A stretch of 64,000 nucleotides of DNA from NCBI GenBank assembly GCA_012798535.1, contig JAAZMZ010000011.1:1-64000 (forward strand). The letters run 5' to 3'. Positions 52,697 through 61,164 of the stretch are shown piece after piece. A model generated the notes under the pieces. It was not told the origin of the DNA and ran no database searches. It saw only the letters and a list, made by a program, of their open reading frames with translations. Both the position numbers and the translations under genes were made by a program. Within the stretch, counting starts at the first letter, position 1. Each line of letters begins with the position of its first letter. The DNA is from Leptolinea sp. GTDB taxonomy: Bacteria > Chloroflexota > Anaerolineae > Anaerolineales > Anaerolineaceae.

Positions 52697-53511
52697 GCAG
52701 TTTTCGTCAGGCTATCAAACAGGCGCTGCCAGAACCGGCGCTCAATACTCTACGTGAGACTCGGGATGCCCTGCAGCGCTGGCAGCAATGGCCTTCCGCC
52801 ACTTTTGACTCAAGACGGCGCGACAGCATCCAGAAACTGGGAGCGTTGAAAGACAGCCGCAAAGGAGAACGCTGCTTTATCATCGGCAACGGCCCCAGCC
52901 TAAAACAGATGGATCTCTCCTGTCTGAAAAATGAGAATACCATCGGGATGAATCGTTTTTATTTAATGTTCCCCGAGCTGGGTTTTAAAACCACCTATTT
53001 TGTATCCATCAATGATCTGGTGGTGGAACAGTGCGCGGCTGATTTGCAGGCGCTGGATATTCCCACATTCATTTCCTGGCGTGGACGCCAGTGGATCAAA
53101 CCGAGAGAGAATCTGTTTTACCTTTTCACCACCTATACCGGGCCGAAATTCGCTTACGATATCCGCGAACGATTATGGGAAGGTGCCACGGTGACGTATG
53201 TATCCATGCAGGTGGCGTTTCATCTGGGATTCCAGCAGGTTATCCTGATCGGTGTGGATCACAATTTTGCTACCAAAGGAAAACCTAACACCACGGTAGT
53301 CAGCCAGGGAGATGATCCCAACCATTTTTCTGGCAGTTACTTTGGCAAGGGATTCCGCTGGCAATTGCCTGATCTGGATACATCTGAACAGGGATACATT
53401 CGCGCGCGGGAAGCGTACCACGCGGCCGGGCGGGAAATCCTCGACGCGACGATAGGTGGAAAATTGACAGTTTTTCCAAAAGTAAATTTCAAGGAACTTT
53501 TCCAGGCCTGA
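52693..53511 (+). CDS. DUF115/GT42-like protein, candidate NulO transferase
   Basis: A 272-residue soluble protein. 'RCFIIGNGPSLKQMDLSCLK' followed by 'TIGMNRFYLMFPELGF' resembles both the DUF115 domain of Maf proteins, which attach Pse or Leg to flagellin, and the 'GNGPSL' start of GT42 sialyltransferases. 'VSMQVAFHLGFQQVILIGVDHNF' is the second shared block. Next to a cytidylyltransferase it is a good candidate for the transferase that uses CMP-NulO. DUF115 also occurs in MptE-like pterin enzymes, which is the main alternative. Function is inferred. Confidence 0.6.
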   Translation: MSSFRQAIKQALPEPALNTLRETRDALQRWQQWPSATFDSRRRDSIQKLGALKDSRKGERCFIIGNGPSLKQMDLSCLKNENTIGMNRFYLMFPELGFKTTYFVSINDLVVEQCAADLQALDIPTFISWRGRQWIKPRENLFYLFTTYTGPKFAYDIRERLWEGATVTYVSMQVAFHLGFQQVILIGVDHNFATKGKPNTTVVSQGDDPNHFSGSYFGKGFRWQLPDLDTSEQGYIRAREAYHAAGREILDATIGGKLTVFPKVNFKELFQA

Positions 53512-53512
53512 T

Positions 53513-54505
53513 ATGGTTGCGCAACCCAGGGTGACCATCATCACACCGTCATATAACCAGGCTGTGTTTCTCGAGCAGACCATATGTTCAGTGCTCGATC
53601 AGGACTACCCTGATCTCGAGTACTTTGTGGTGGACGGCGGATCGACAGATGGCAGCCAGGCGATCATCGAAAAGTATGCCCATCGAATAAACTGGTGGGT
53701 GTCTGAAAAGGATATGGGGCAGGCGGAAGCGATCAACAAAGGATTTGCCCGCGCCACAGGGAAATATATTGCCTGGTTGAATTCGGATGATGTGTATCAA
53801 CCGGGAACGATTCGGGCTGTTGTAAGAACCTTTCGGGAGCATCCCGAAGCCGGTCTGGTATACGGTAATGTGTTATCCATCGATGCGGAAGGTATCCCGT
53901 TCAATTTGATGACCTATGATGACTGGTCGTTGAAGGACCTGATGTGTTTCAATATCATCGGCCAGCCGGCCGTCTTCATGCGCCGGTCGGTTCTGCAAAA
54001 AGCCGGGTTTCTTGACCTGTCATATCGTTTCCTGCTGGATCATCACATATGGCTACGCATGGCACAGTTTGGAGAAATGGTCTATGTACCGGAAACCTGG
54101 GCGGCGGCGCGCATTCACGCCGGAGCCAAGAATGTTGCCCTGGCGCGCGGGTTCGGGCAGGAAGCCTATCAACTGGCGGCCTGGATGCCCTACCAGCCGG
54201 GATTGGCTGCATTATATAAAAAACACCGCCGGAAGATCTGGGCGGGCGCCAATCGCATGAACGGACGTTATCTACTGGATGGCGGCGAGCCGTGGAAAGC
54301 ACTACGGGCTTACTTCCGCAGTTTTATGCAATACGCGCCAATCGCGTTAACCGAATGGCGGAGGATTGGTTACGCATTTATCAGCCTGTTTGTGAATGTG
54401 GAAAAACTCAAACAACGTTATCTGGACCGCCGAAAAAAGAATTTATTCGAAAATGAGAATACAATCGAAGATAATAAGGCTGCAGACCCTGATGAATCCA
54501 GGTAA
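53513..54505 (+). CDS. GT2-family glycosyltransferase, block copy A
   Basis: A 330-residue family 2 enzyme. 'TIITPSYNQAVFLEQTI' and 'VVDGGSTDGSQAII' lead to 'YIAWLNSDDVYQPGTI', with S-D-D as the metal motif, then 'QPAVFMRRSVL' and 'LDHHIWLRMAQFGE'. It is clearly homologous to the gene at 57547-58341. An extra C-terminal helix-rich tail of about 70 residues is present. It begins one base after the DUF115-like gene and overlaps the next GT-C gene by 14 bases. Confidence 0.85.
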   Translation: MVAQPRVTIITPSYNQAVFLEQTICSVLDQDYPDLEYFVVDGGSTDGSQAIIEKYAHRINWWVSEKDMGQAEAINKGFARATGKYIAWLNSDDVYQPGTIRAVVRTFREHPEAGLVYGNVLSIDAEGIPFNLMTYDDWSLKDLMCFNIIGQPAVFMRRSVLQKAGFLDLSYRFLLDHHIWLRMAQFGEMVYVPETWAAARIHAGAKNVALARGFGQEAYQLAAWMPYQPGLAALYKKHRRKIWAGANRMNGRYLLDGGEPWKALRAYFRSFMQYAPIALTEWRRIGYAFISLFVNVEKLKQRYLDRRKKNLFENENTIEDNKAADPDESR

Positions 54506-56039
54506 TCCAGAATCGCCCCGTCTTTTCGAAAAATCCATCTGGCTGCGCGGCATAACCATTTTCGTGCTGGTGGCCCTCGCACTGGTCATCCGATTCTATG
54601 ATCTGGATGATCTACCTCTGGATTTTCATTCCACGCGCCAGATGCATTCCGCGTTGATGGCACGCGGGATGTATTACCAGACTCGCGCAGATATTCCGGA
54701 GTGGCAAAAAGCGGAAGCCTACCGGCAGTGGAAAGCGGAAGGTCTGATTGAACCACCGATCATGGAGAGTCTGGCCGCGTTCGGTTATCAGCTGGCAGGA
54801 ACGGATGACCTGCGCATCCCGCGTGTTCTTTCGATCCTGTTCTGGATGTTGGGCGCTTTACCTCTATACCGGCTGGCTCGGGGATTGATCGATCACAACG
54901 GCGCTGTGTTCGCGCTGGCATTCTATTTGATCCAGCCGTACGGCGCGCAGGCCAGCCGGGCATTCCAGCCGGATCCTCTGATGGTTTCAAGCATCCTCTG
55001 GGCGGTGTGGGCTGCCTGGCGCTGGTCGCTTCGTCCGGGATGGAAATGGGCGTTGATCGCCGGACTTCTGGCAGGACTGGCCGTTCTGGTCAAATCGGTG
55101 GCGGCCTTTTTCGTGGCAGGTGCCTGGATTGGCCTGCTCTTATCCACATGGGGATTGAAGCGAACTCTGAAGGATGCTTCCTTCTGGGTGGCTGTCATCC
55201 TTGCAGCGCTGCCTTTTGGTGCTTTCACCTTCTACGGATTGAAGATCAGCGGGGAAATGGTCGGTCAATTCAGCCTGCGCTTCTTTCCGAACCTGTGGAT
55301 CGATCCGGTCTGGTATCTACGCTGGAATGGCGAGATCAGCAGTGTGGTTGGCTTCGAATGGTTCCTGGCGTCGCTGGTCGGCATATTCCTGATGCGAAAA
55401 TCCACAGGCCGGTGGATGATGCTGGGGTTGTTCGCTGGTTATCTGGTCTTCAGTTTTGCCCTGCCGTATCATGCCATGACGCATGACTACTATCAGGAAC
55501 CGTTGATCCCTCTGGTGGCACTGGGCGCCGGAGCGGTCATAGCCGCCCTGATCGCAAAGTTGGACGGTCCTCGATGGTTGTATTCCTTTGCCATTCTGGG
55601 AGTGCTGGTCTACTGGGTGGGCATCAAAGCCTGGGATGTGCGTGTCACGCTGAAACGTAATGATTACCGCGGCGAACCGGTTCTCTGGCAAAACCTTGGG
55701 GAAAAACTGGGACATGATTCGCACGTTCTGGCCATCACCCAGGATTACGGCTACCGGCTGGAATACTGGGGGTGGTTGACACCGCAGAACTGGATGAATT
55801 CCGGTGATTTCATGGTGCGCGAACTGGCCGGTCAACAGTTTGACCGCACGAAAATGTTCAAAGAGCAAGTGGAAGGCAAGGATTATTTCTTGGTCACCGC
55901 GTTCAGCGAGTTTGACAGCCAGGGAGAATTCAAGAAGATGATGACGGATGGTTTCCCCATTCTGGAAGAAACCGGTGACTACATCATCTTTGACCTGAGG
56001 CATCCATTGCCGGCCGCGGCTGCGGGAGAGAGCCAGTGA
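54492..56039 (+). CDS. GT-C (PMT/ArnT-like) membrane protein, block copy A
   Basis: About 515 residues with some ten hydrophobic segments. 'IRFYDLDDLPLDFHSTRQMHSA' is the first outer loop with the catalytic-type acidic residues, followed by 'EPPIMESLAAF' and 'FQPDPLMVSS'. It is homologous to the next gene ('DFHPTRQLRSA'). The ATG 54492 is chosen; ATG 54453 is an in-frame alternative further inside the GT2 gene. It should use a polyprenyl-phosphate sugar outside the membrane. Confidence 0.75.
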   Translation: MNPGNPESPRLFEKSIWLRGITIFVLVALALVIRFYDLDDLPLDFHSTRQMHSALMARGMYYQTRADIPEWQKAEAYRQWKAEGLIEPPIMESLAAFGYQLAGTDDLRIPRVLSILFWMLGALPLYRLARGLIDHNGAVFALAFYLIQPYGAQASRAFQPDPLMVSSILWAVWAAWRWSLRPGWKWALIAGLLAGLAVLVKSVAAFFVAGAWIGLLLSTWGLKRTLKDASFWVAVILAALPFGAFTFYGLKISGEMVGQFSLRFFPNLWIDPVWYLRWNGEISSVVGFEWFLASLVGIFLMRKSTGRWMMLGLFAGYLVFSFALPYHAMTHDYYQEPLIPLVALGAGAVIAALIAKLDGPRWLYSFAILGVLVYWVGIKAWDVRVTLKRNDYRGEPVLWQNLGEKLGHDSHVLAITQDYGYRLEYWGWLTPQNWMNSGDFMVRELAGQQFDRTKMFKEQVEGKDYFLVTAFSEFDSQGEFKKMMTDGFPILEETGDYIIFDLRHPLPAAAAGESQ

Positions 56040-57547
56040 GACCGATTCTATGCAGATTGGGACGAATCTCGTTCCAACGGGTACTGCTGGTGCTGGTCAT
56101 TCTTCTGGGATTTGGAATCCGGATCTTTGACCTGACCGATCCGCCGTTGGATTTCCATCCCACCCGGCAATTACGTTCCGCCATACTGGCACGTTCTTTT
56201 TACTACCAGTGGAACCCGGCTGCAGATCCCGAATTGCGGGAAAAAGCCATCAGTATGGGCAATTCGCTAGAAGTATATGAACCACCCATCCTCGAGGGGC
56301 TGGTAGCCGGTATTTACCTGGCGGCCGGGCAGGAGATCTGGTGGGTTTCCCGAATTCTTAATGCCCTCTTCTGGTGCACTGGCGGACTGGCACTTTTTTG
56401 GATCGCCCGGCGTTACACCGGTTTCTATGCCTCCCTCAGCGGACTGGCGTTCTTCCTGTATCTTCCTTTCTCCATTATTGCCAGTCGTTCTTTTCAGCCG
56501 GATCCGTGGATGGTTATGTGGCTGCTGCTAGCTGTGGCCAGCCTGCTGCGCTGGATGGATACCGGCCGTTGGAAGGATGCGCTGACCGCCGGATTGTTAA
56601 CCGGCATGGCGATTCTGGTGAAAATGATCACAGTTTTTCCGCTGGTGCTCATCTGGGCAGCGGTCATTCTCACGCAGATCGGTTCACCGGCCAGATTTAA
56701 AGATATCAAATTTTACGCAGCCGCGGCACTGGCTGCCTTTCCGTCCACCATTTTCTACATCATCAACCTGGGCAGCCGTTCCTCCGGTTTCTTCTCGTTC
56801 TGGACGGTGGCCCTCTCTCATCTGGTGCTGGAATCGAATTTCTATGCCGACTGGCTGGTAATGCTGCATAACCAGTTCGGCCTTACGAACATCCTTCTTT
56901 CTTTGCTGGGCACCGCCCTGGCCAAGCGTGAGTTTAAAGCGCTGCTGGCCGGCGGCTGGGTTGGATATTTTATCTATGGATTATTCTTCCCGTATCAGAT
57001 GATCACGCACGAATACTATCATTTGATGGTCATTCCCCTGATCGGTCTGTCATTGACACCGATCGCGGAAGCTGTCTATTCGGCTTTGCGGGTGAAGTAT
57101 ATCCTCTGGCGCGCGGCGGCCGCGCTGGTGCTGCTTTGCGCCTGCGGATACTGCCTGTACGTCAGCCGGTCGGTTTTGATCGCCAGCAGTTATGCCGCGG
57201 AACCGGTTGCCTGGAAGAAAATCGGGGATGCCATTCCCGCGAATGGCAAGGTGATCGCCCTGACCAGCGAGTACGGCAACCGACTGATGTATTACGGCTG
57301 GCGTGGGATTGCCGCTTACTGGCCTGACAGCGGTGATCTGAGACTCTTCAATATGGCCGGAAGCGCGCCAACTGATTTTCGATCTTTCTTCAAAGAAAAG
57401 ACGGATGACATGGATTATTTCCTGGTCACCATGTTCTCCGAGTTTGATGCACAGCCTGATCTCAAAGACGAACTGACCACCGGCTACCCGGTTTACAGTG
57501 AAGGAGATGGCTATATATTATTTGATCTGAGGCACCCGAAAAAGTAA
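56036..57547 (+). CDS. GT-C (PMT/ArnT-like) membrane protein, block copy B
   Basis: A 503-residue polytopic protein starting at a GTG in a four-base overlap with its homologue. 'IRIFDLTDPPLDFHPTRQLRSAI', 'EPPILEGLVAGIY' and 'SFQPDPWMVMW' match copy A in order and spacing, and the soluble tail ('YFLVTMFSEFDAQPDLK', 'DGYILFDLRHP') also matches. The two are therefore a tandem duplication, well diverged. It overlaps the next GT2 gene by one base. Confidence 0.75.
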   Translation: MRPILCRLGRISFQRVLLVLVILLGFGIRIFDLTDPPLDFHPTRQLRSAILARSFYYQWNPAADPELREKAISMGNSLEVYEPPILEGLVAGIYLAAGQEIWWVSRILNALFWCTGGLALFWIARRYTGFYASLSGLAFFLYLPFSIIASRSFQPDPWMVMWLLLAVASLLRWMDTGRWKDALTAGLLTGMAILVKMITVFPLVLIWAAVILTQIGSPARFKDIKFYAAAALAAFPSTIFYIINLGSRSSGFFSFWTVALSHLVLESNFYADWLVMLHNQFGLTNILLSLLGTALAKREFKALLAGGWVGYFIYGLFFPYQMITHEYYHLMVIPLIGLSLTPIAEAVYSALRVKYILWRAAAALVLLCACGYCLYVSRSVLIASSYAAEPVAWKKIGDAIPANGKVIALTSEYGNRLMYYGWRGIAAYWPDSGDLRLFNMAGSAPTDFRSFFKEKTDDMDYFLVTMFSEFDAQPDLKDELTTGYPVYSEGDGYILFDLRHPKK

Positions 57548-58341
57548 TGACGGGAGACATAAATTTACCTCTGGTGACCGTGGTCACCCCATCCTTCAAT
57601 CAGGCCGCTTATCTCGAACGGACGATCTGCTCGGTGCTCGAGCAGGATTACCCCAACCTGGAATACATCATAGTCGACGGCGCATCCACAGACGGCAGCC
57701 TGGAAATCATCCAGAAGTACAGCAGCCGCCTGAGTGCCTGGATCAGTGAACCGGATATGGGACAGACGGACGCCATCAACAAAGGCTTCGCGCGAGCCGG
57801 CGGGCAGATCCTGGCCTGGCTCAATTCGGACGACACGTATAATCCCGGAGCCATTCGCGAGGCGGTGCAATTCCTGACGGATCACCCGGACGTCGGGCTG
57901 GTTTACAGCGACGCCAATTTCATCGATGCGCGGGATGAAGTGATTGGCACATTCCCGGCGGCGCAGACTGACCGGACGCGCATGCTGCGCGGATATGTGC
58001 ATATTCCGCAGCAGACTACATTTTTCCGGGCTGACCTGTGGAAGAAAGTTGGCCCGCTGGATCCCACTTTCTACTTTGCCATGGATTACGACCTGTGGGT
58101 GAGGCTATCCGCCCTGACCCCGCTGGTTTATTTTCCCCGGCGCATCTGGGCGAATTTTCGGTTGCACGAAGATGGGAAGACGGTGGCGTCAGATGAACGC
58201 TGCTGGCCTGAAATGCTGCGCGTACACCGTCGTGAAGGCGGCAGCTGGTTTTCTATCATCCAAATGAAGTATTATCTCAGACGCCTGCTTTCTCCGCTCA
58301 TCAACCGGCGGCGGAAGGCGATGTTCCGGCATACAACCTGA
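57547..58341 (+). CDS. GT2-family glycosyltransferase, block copy B
   Basis: A 264-residue family 2 enzyme: 'TVVTPSFNQAAYLERTI', 'IVDGASTDGSLEII' and 'ILAWLNSDDTYNPGAI', with S-D-D as metal motif, then 'PQQTTFFRADLW' and 'AMDYDLWVRL'. It is homologous to the gene at 53513-54505 through the whole catalytic core but lacks that protein's longer tail. It is the last glycosyltransferase of the locus. Donor unknown. Confidence 0.85.
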   Translation: MTGDINLPLVTVVTPSFNQAAYLERTICSVLEQDYPNLEYIIVDGASTDGSLEIIQKYSSRLSAWISEPDMGQTDAINKGFARAGGQILAWLNSDDTYNPGAIREAVQFLTDHPDVGLVYSDANFIDARDEVIGTFPAAQTDRTRMLRGYVHIPQQTTFFRADLWKKVGPLDPTFYFAMDYDLWVRLSALTPLVYFPRRIWANFRLHEDGKTVASDERCWPEMLRVHRREGGSWFSIIQMKYYLRRLLSPLINRRRKAMFRHTT

Positions 58342-58386
58342 GCGGTCATTCTCCGTAGATTGTTATAATGATAGAGGAGACCATTA

Positions 58387-58770
58387 ATGGATAATAAACC
58401 AAACAGGAACATTACCCCGTATTCGGGCGGATTCTTCCCGGAAATCGGGCTGCGGATCAAACTGATCCTGAAATTAATGGGCGACCGGCGGGTGAATATC
58501 TTTCTGAAAGCCATCCCGGTTGCTTCACTGGTTTATCTGGTATTTCCGGATCTCGCTATCGGACCTGTGGATGATGCATTGATGATCTGGCTGGCTTCCT
58601 ATCTATTCGTCGAACTCTGCCCGGATGATGTGGTGGAAGAGCATATGAAACGCCTGCACCATGTGACTTTGCCGGGTGAATCTCAACCGGGAACTGCTTC
58701 CGCGGACGCGTCGTCTGCGCCAAAAGTGGATGTGGTGGACGCTGAATTTAAGGATGTCGAAGACGAATAG
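58387..58770 (+). CDS. Small membrane protein, DUF1232-like
   Basis: 127 residues. A central hydrophobic region of about 45 residues, 'IFLKAIPVASLVYLVFPDLAIGPVDDALMIWLASYLFVE', resembles DUF1232 (YkvA-like): two short membrane segments joined by a P-D..GP-x-DD loop. The C-terminal 45 residues are soluble, Ser/Asp/Glu-rich and of low complexity. It has GGAG before the ATG, a possible TATAAT at 58364-58369, and a strong terminator after it. Function unknown; it may not be part of the glycan pathway. Confidence 0.6.
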   Translation: MDNKPNRNITPYSGGFFPEIGLRIKLILKLMGDRRVNIFLKAIPVASLVYLVFPDLAIGPVDDALMIWLASYLFVELCPDDVVEEHMKRLHHVTLPGESQPGTASADASSAPKVDVVDAEFKDVEDE

Positions 58771-58800
58771 ACAGACATCTTGAAACCTTTTCATTTTTGC

Positions 58801-58826
58801 CACCGGCCATATAGCCGGTGTTTTTC
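58801..58826 (+). terminator. Rho-independent terminator
   Basis: A seven-base GC-rich stem (CACCGGC/GCCGGTG) with a six-base loop, followed by TTTTTC. It stands 30 bases after the small membrane protein and marks the + strand end of the glycan locus. No matching T-run exists on the other side, so it is one-directional. Confidence 0.85.
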
Positions 58827-58839
58827 TTTCTACACAAGA

Positions 58840-58867
58840 TTGGTAAGATTTGTAATCCGGGTATAAT
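58840..58867 (+). promoter_or_regulatory. Promoter of the small Cys-rich protein gene
   Basis: TTGGTA at 58840-58845 and TATAAT at 58862-58867 with a 16-base spacer. A perfect eight-base inverted repeat, GTAAGATT at 58843-58850 and AATCTTAC at 58865-58872, overlaps both boxes, so the site is a candidate operator as well. It lies just after the terminator, giving an independent unit for the gene at 58916. Confidence 0.6.
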
Positions 58868-58915
58868 CTTACTAAGAAGATAGGTAATGTAAGTATAGTT
58901 TTCGGAATCGAAAAA

Positions 58916-59134
58916 ATGGCAGAAAAATCCTGGATCGTAGAAAAAATGAGATATTGTGAACACGCCGGCTGTGAGGTTTCGCTGGAAGCGGAAGCCGTCT
59001 ACCCGGCGGATCATTTACCTGACCAGCCTCCGCGGGTGGCGGTGCACCGTTGTTCCCATGCTGCCATATGCTGCGATGACCGTCCGGCCTGTGTATGGAA
59101 TGGCACCAATCCGAATTATGATCCGTTCAAGTGA
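58916..59134 (+). CDS. Small six-cysteine protein
   Basis: 72 residues with no membrane segment. Cysteines are at 14, 19, 46, 52, 53 and 59 and histidines at 44 and 48, in 'MRYCEHAGCEV' and 'VHRCSHAAICCDDRPAC', then the C-terminal 'VWNGTNPNYDPF'. The spacing suggests a zinc-binding small protein. I recall close relatives, with the ending NGTNP.YDPF, in Chloroflexota (Anaerolineae), which supports the taxonomic guess, but I cannot verify it. A second in-frame ATG (residue 11) lies just before the first Cys and may be the true start. Function unknown. Confidence 0.6.
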   Translation: MAEKSWIVEKMRYCEHAGCEVSLEAEAVYPADHLPDQPPRVAVHRCSHAAICCDDRPACVWNGTNPNYDPFK

Positions 59135-59167
59135 TGAACAGACCGATAAACCGGCCAATCATCACAT

Positions 59168-60547
59168 CTAGTTTCTGAGACTGTGAATCGGAGCGGGGAT
59201 CTTGCCTCCGAAACCCACAAAGCGGCTGGATTTTCCCACATTGCGAACCGGAGCGATGGCGCTTTCCCCAAACAATCCGCCGAAAGAAACCATCTCACCG
59301 GCTTCTCTGCCTGGCACCGGGATAATGCGTACAGCCGTGGTTTTATTGTTGATCATGCCGATGGCCATCTCGTCGGCGATGATGGCCGATATGGTGGCCG
59401 GATCGACTGAACCTGGTATGGCGATCATATCGAGTCCCACGGAACACACGCTGGTAATGGCCTCGAGTTTTTCGATGACCAGGCTGTCATCCCGCACCGC
59501 GTTGGCCAGAGTTTGATCCTCGCATACCGGGATGAAAGCGCCGCTTAATCCGCCGACGCTCTGGCTGGCGAAGGCGCCGCCTTTTTTCACCGCGTCATTC
59601 AACATGGCGATGATAGCCGTGGTGCCCGGCGCGCCAACGGCATCCACACCCAGTATCTGGATGATCTCGCCGACGCTGTCGCCTATGTTCGGGGTGGGCG
59701 CCAGGGAAAGATCCACCACGCCGAAGGGCACGCCCATGGTTTTGGCTACCTGCCGACCGATCAATTCCCCGCAGCGGGTCACTCGGAAAGCAGTACGTTT
59801 GATCTCCTCGGCCAAATCCTGCAATCCGGGGTTCTGATTACCAGATTGGGCAATCTTGCGTTCCAGCGCGCGGGCGATGACCCCCGGACCGCTAACTCCA
59901 ACATTGATCATCACCTCATGCTGCCCCAGGCCGTGCACCGCGCCGGCCATGAAGGGATTATCCCCAGGCTGGTTGGTGAAGACCACGAATTTGGCGGCGG
60001 CAAATCCACCGGTCTCGGAGGATCCTTCGGCCAGATCTTTGATGGTTTTACCGAGAAGAACAATGGCGTCCATGTTGATCCCGCAGCGGGTGGAACCGAC
60101 ATTGACCGAGGCGCACACTTTGCGGGTGCGGGTGAGAGCTGTGGGAATCGCGGCGATCAACTCGCGATCCCAGCGGGTGATGCCATTGGCCACATCTGCC
60201 GAGAACCCGCCGAGAAAATCGACTCCAGCTGCCTGTGCCGCCTCATCCAGCGCGACGGCGATATCCACGAATCCTGCGGAATCGAAACCCGCGCCTACGT
60301 GCGAGATGGGTGTGACGGCAATACGTTTGTTCACCACCGGGATGGCGTACTCGCTACTGATAGCCTCGCAGGTGGCTACCAGATTTGCGGCATGCCGTTG
60401 GATTTTTTCTTTGATCGCCTGGCAGGTGCTGGCGACATCCGCGCGATGGCAGTCCAGCAGGCTGATGCCCAGGGTGACGGCACGCACATCCAGGTTTTCT
60501 TTCTGGATCATATCTACGGTAGTGAGAATTTCATCTGACTGGATCAT
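59168..60547 (-). CDS. UPF0210 (DUF711, PFL-like) protein
   Basis: A 459-residue protein that matches UPF0210. 'LDVRAVTLGISLLDCHR', 'RIAVTPISHVGAGFDS', 'INVGVSGPGVIARAL', 'GVVDLSLAPTPNIGDSVGEI', and 'GMINNKTTAVRIIPVPG' are the conserved blocks. The family is distantly related to glycyl-radical-type folds, has no firmly assigned reaction, and is commonly paired with an ACT-domain gene, as here (ACT gene 30 bases upstream on the same strand). It is convergent with the small Cys protein; no clear terminator lies in the 33-base gap. Confidence 0.85.
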   Translation of the reverse strand: MIQSDEILTTVDMIQKENLDVRAVTLGISLLDCHRADVASTCQAIKEKIQRHAANLVATCEAISSEYAIPVVNKRIAVTPISHVGAGFDSAGFVDIAVALDEAAQAAGVDFLGGFSADVANGITRWDRELIAAIPTALTRTRKVCASVNVGSTRCGINMDAIVLLGKTIKDLAEGSSETGGFAAAKFVVFTNQPGDNPFMAGAVHGLGQHEVMINVGVSGPGVIARALERKIAQSGNQNPGLQDLAEEIKRTAFRVTRCGELIGRQVAKTMGVPFGVVDLSLAPTPNIGDSVGEIIQILGVDAVGAPGTTAIIAMLNDAVKKGGAFASQSVGGLSGAFIPVCEDQTLANAVRDDSLVIEKLEAITSVCSVGLDMIAIPGSVDPATISAIIADEMAIGMINNKTTAVRIIPVPGREAGEMVSFGGLFGESAIAPVRNVGKSSRFVGFGGKIPAPIHSLRN

Positions 60548-60577
60548 CTTGGAATTTCCTGATTGAAACGTTGGGTT

Positions 60578-61156
60578 TTACAGAATGGGGAGGTTGATCT
60601 CATTGACCGCGCGGAAAATGTTGTAATGCTGCAGCACCATGCGCAGTCCTTTCTCACGGGCAAATTCCTGAAGGTCACTCCGAACTATGTCAATGGATGC
60701 CGAACGGGTTAAATCTACGATCAGGATCATCACGTATTCGCCATCCGAGCGGGTGGTGGAAAGATCAAGAATATTGATATTGTGATCTGCGCAGAAGGAC
60801 GAGACTGTAGCCACAAATCCCACCCGGTCAGGCCCGGTGGCCGTCAGCACATAGGCATTCTCCGGAATGGTCTTCCCGGTGACCGGAGTCGGATCATCTA
60901 CAGCTTTTACGGCCACGTCGATGGCTGTGTCACTGCGCGCGTCCACCCCGGCAAGCCCGCGTTCGATATCCCGCCGTGTGACGGAATCCGGAAAGGCGGC
61001 CAACAGGATCATGGTGAAATAACCGCACAACACACTCTGGCGGATATCGGCAATGTTGCCCTGCAGATTGCTGATAGCCTGCGAGACTTCGTGGACGATG
61101 CCCACACGATCGCGGGACATAATGGATACAACAAATTGATGGTGTCTATCACTCAT
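60578..61156 (-). CDS. Double ACT-domain regulatory protein
   Basis: A 192-residue protein with two ACT domains. The first, residues about 8-85, begins 'FVVSIMSRDRVGIVHEVSQAI'; the second, about 100-180, begins 'VLTATGPDRVGFVATVSSF'. Both have the G-I-V/G-F-V amino-acid-binding turn. The organisation is like GcvR, a regulator of glycine metabolism, whereas UPF0210 partners are normally single ACT proteins of about 90 residues. It lies between UPF0210 and a glycine-forming enzyme (Kbl), so an amino-acid sensor role is suggested; no DNA-binding domain is seen. Confidence 0.8.
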   Translation of the reverse strand: MSDRHHQFVVSIMSRDRVGIVHEVSQAISNLQGNIADIRQSVLCGYFTMILLAAFPDSVTRRDIERGLAGVDARSDTAIDVAVKAVDDPTPVTGKTIPENAYVLTATGPDRVGFVATVSSFCADHNINILDLSTTRSDGEYVMILIVDLTRSASIDIVRSDLQEFAREKGLRMVLQHYNIFRAVNEINLPIL

Positions 61157-61164
61157 GGAATAAC

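Noticed and set aside
59846-60566. Two + strand frames of 230-236 codons opposite UPF0210
   Set aside because: Both overlap each other and the well-supported UPF0210 gene; no ribosome site or conserved motif.
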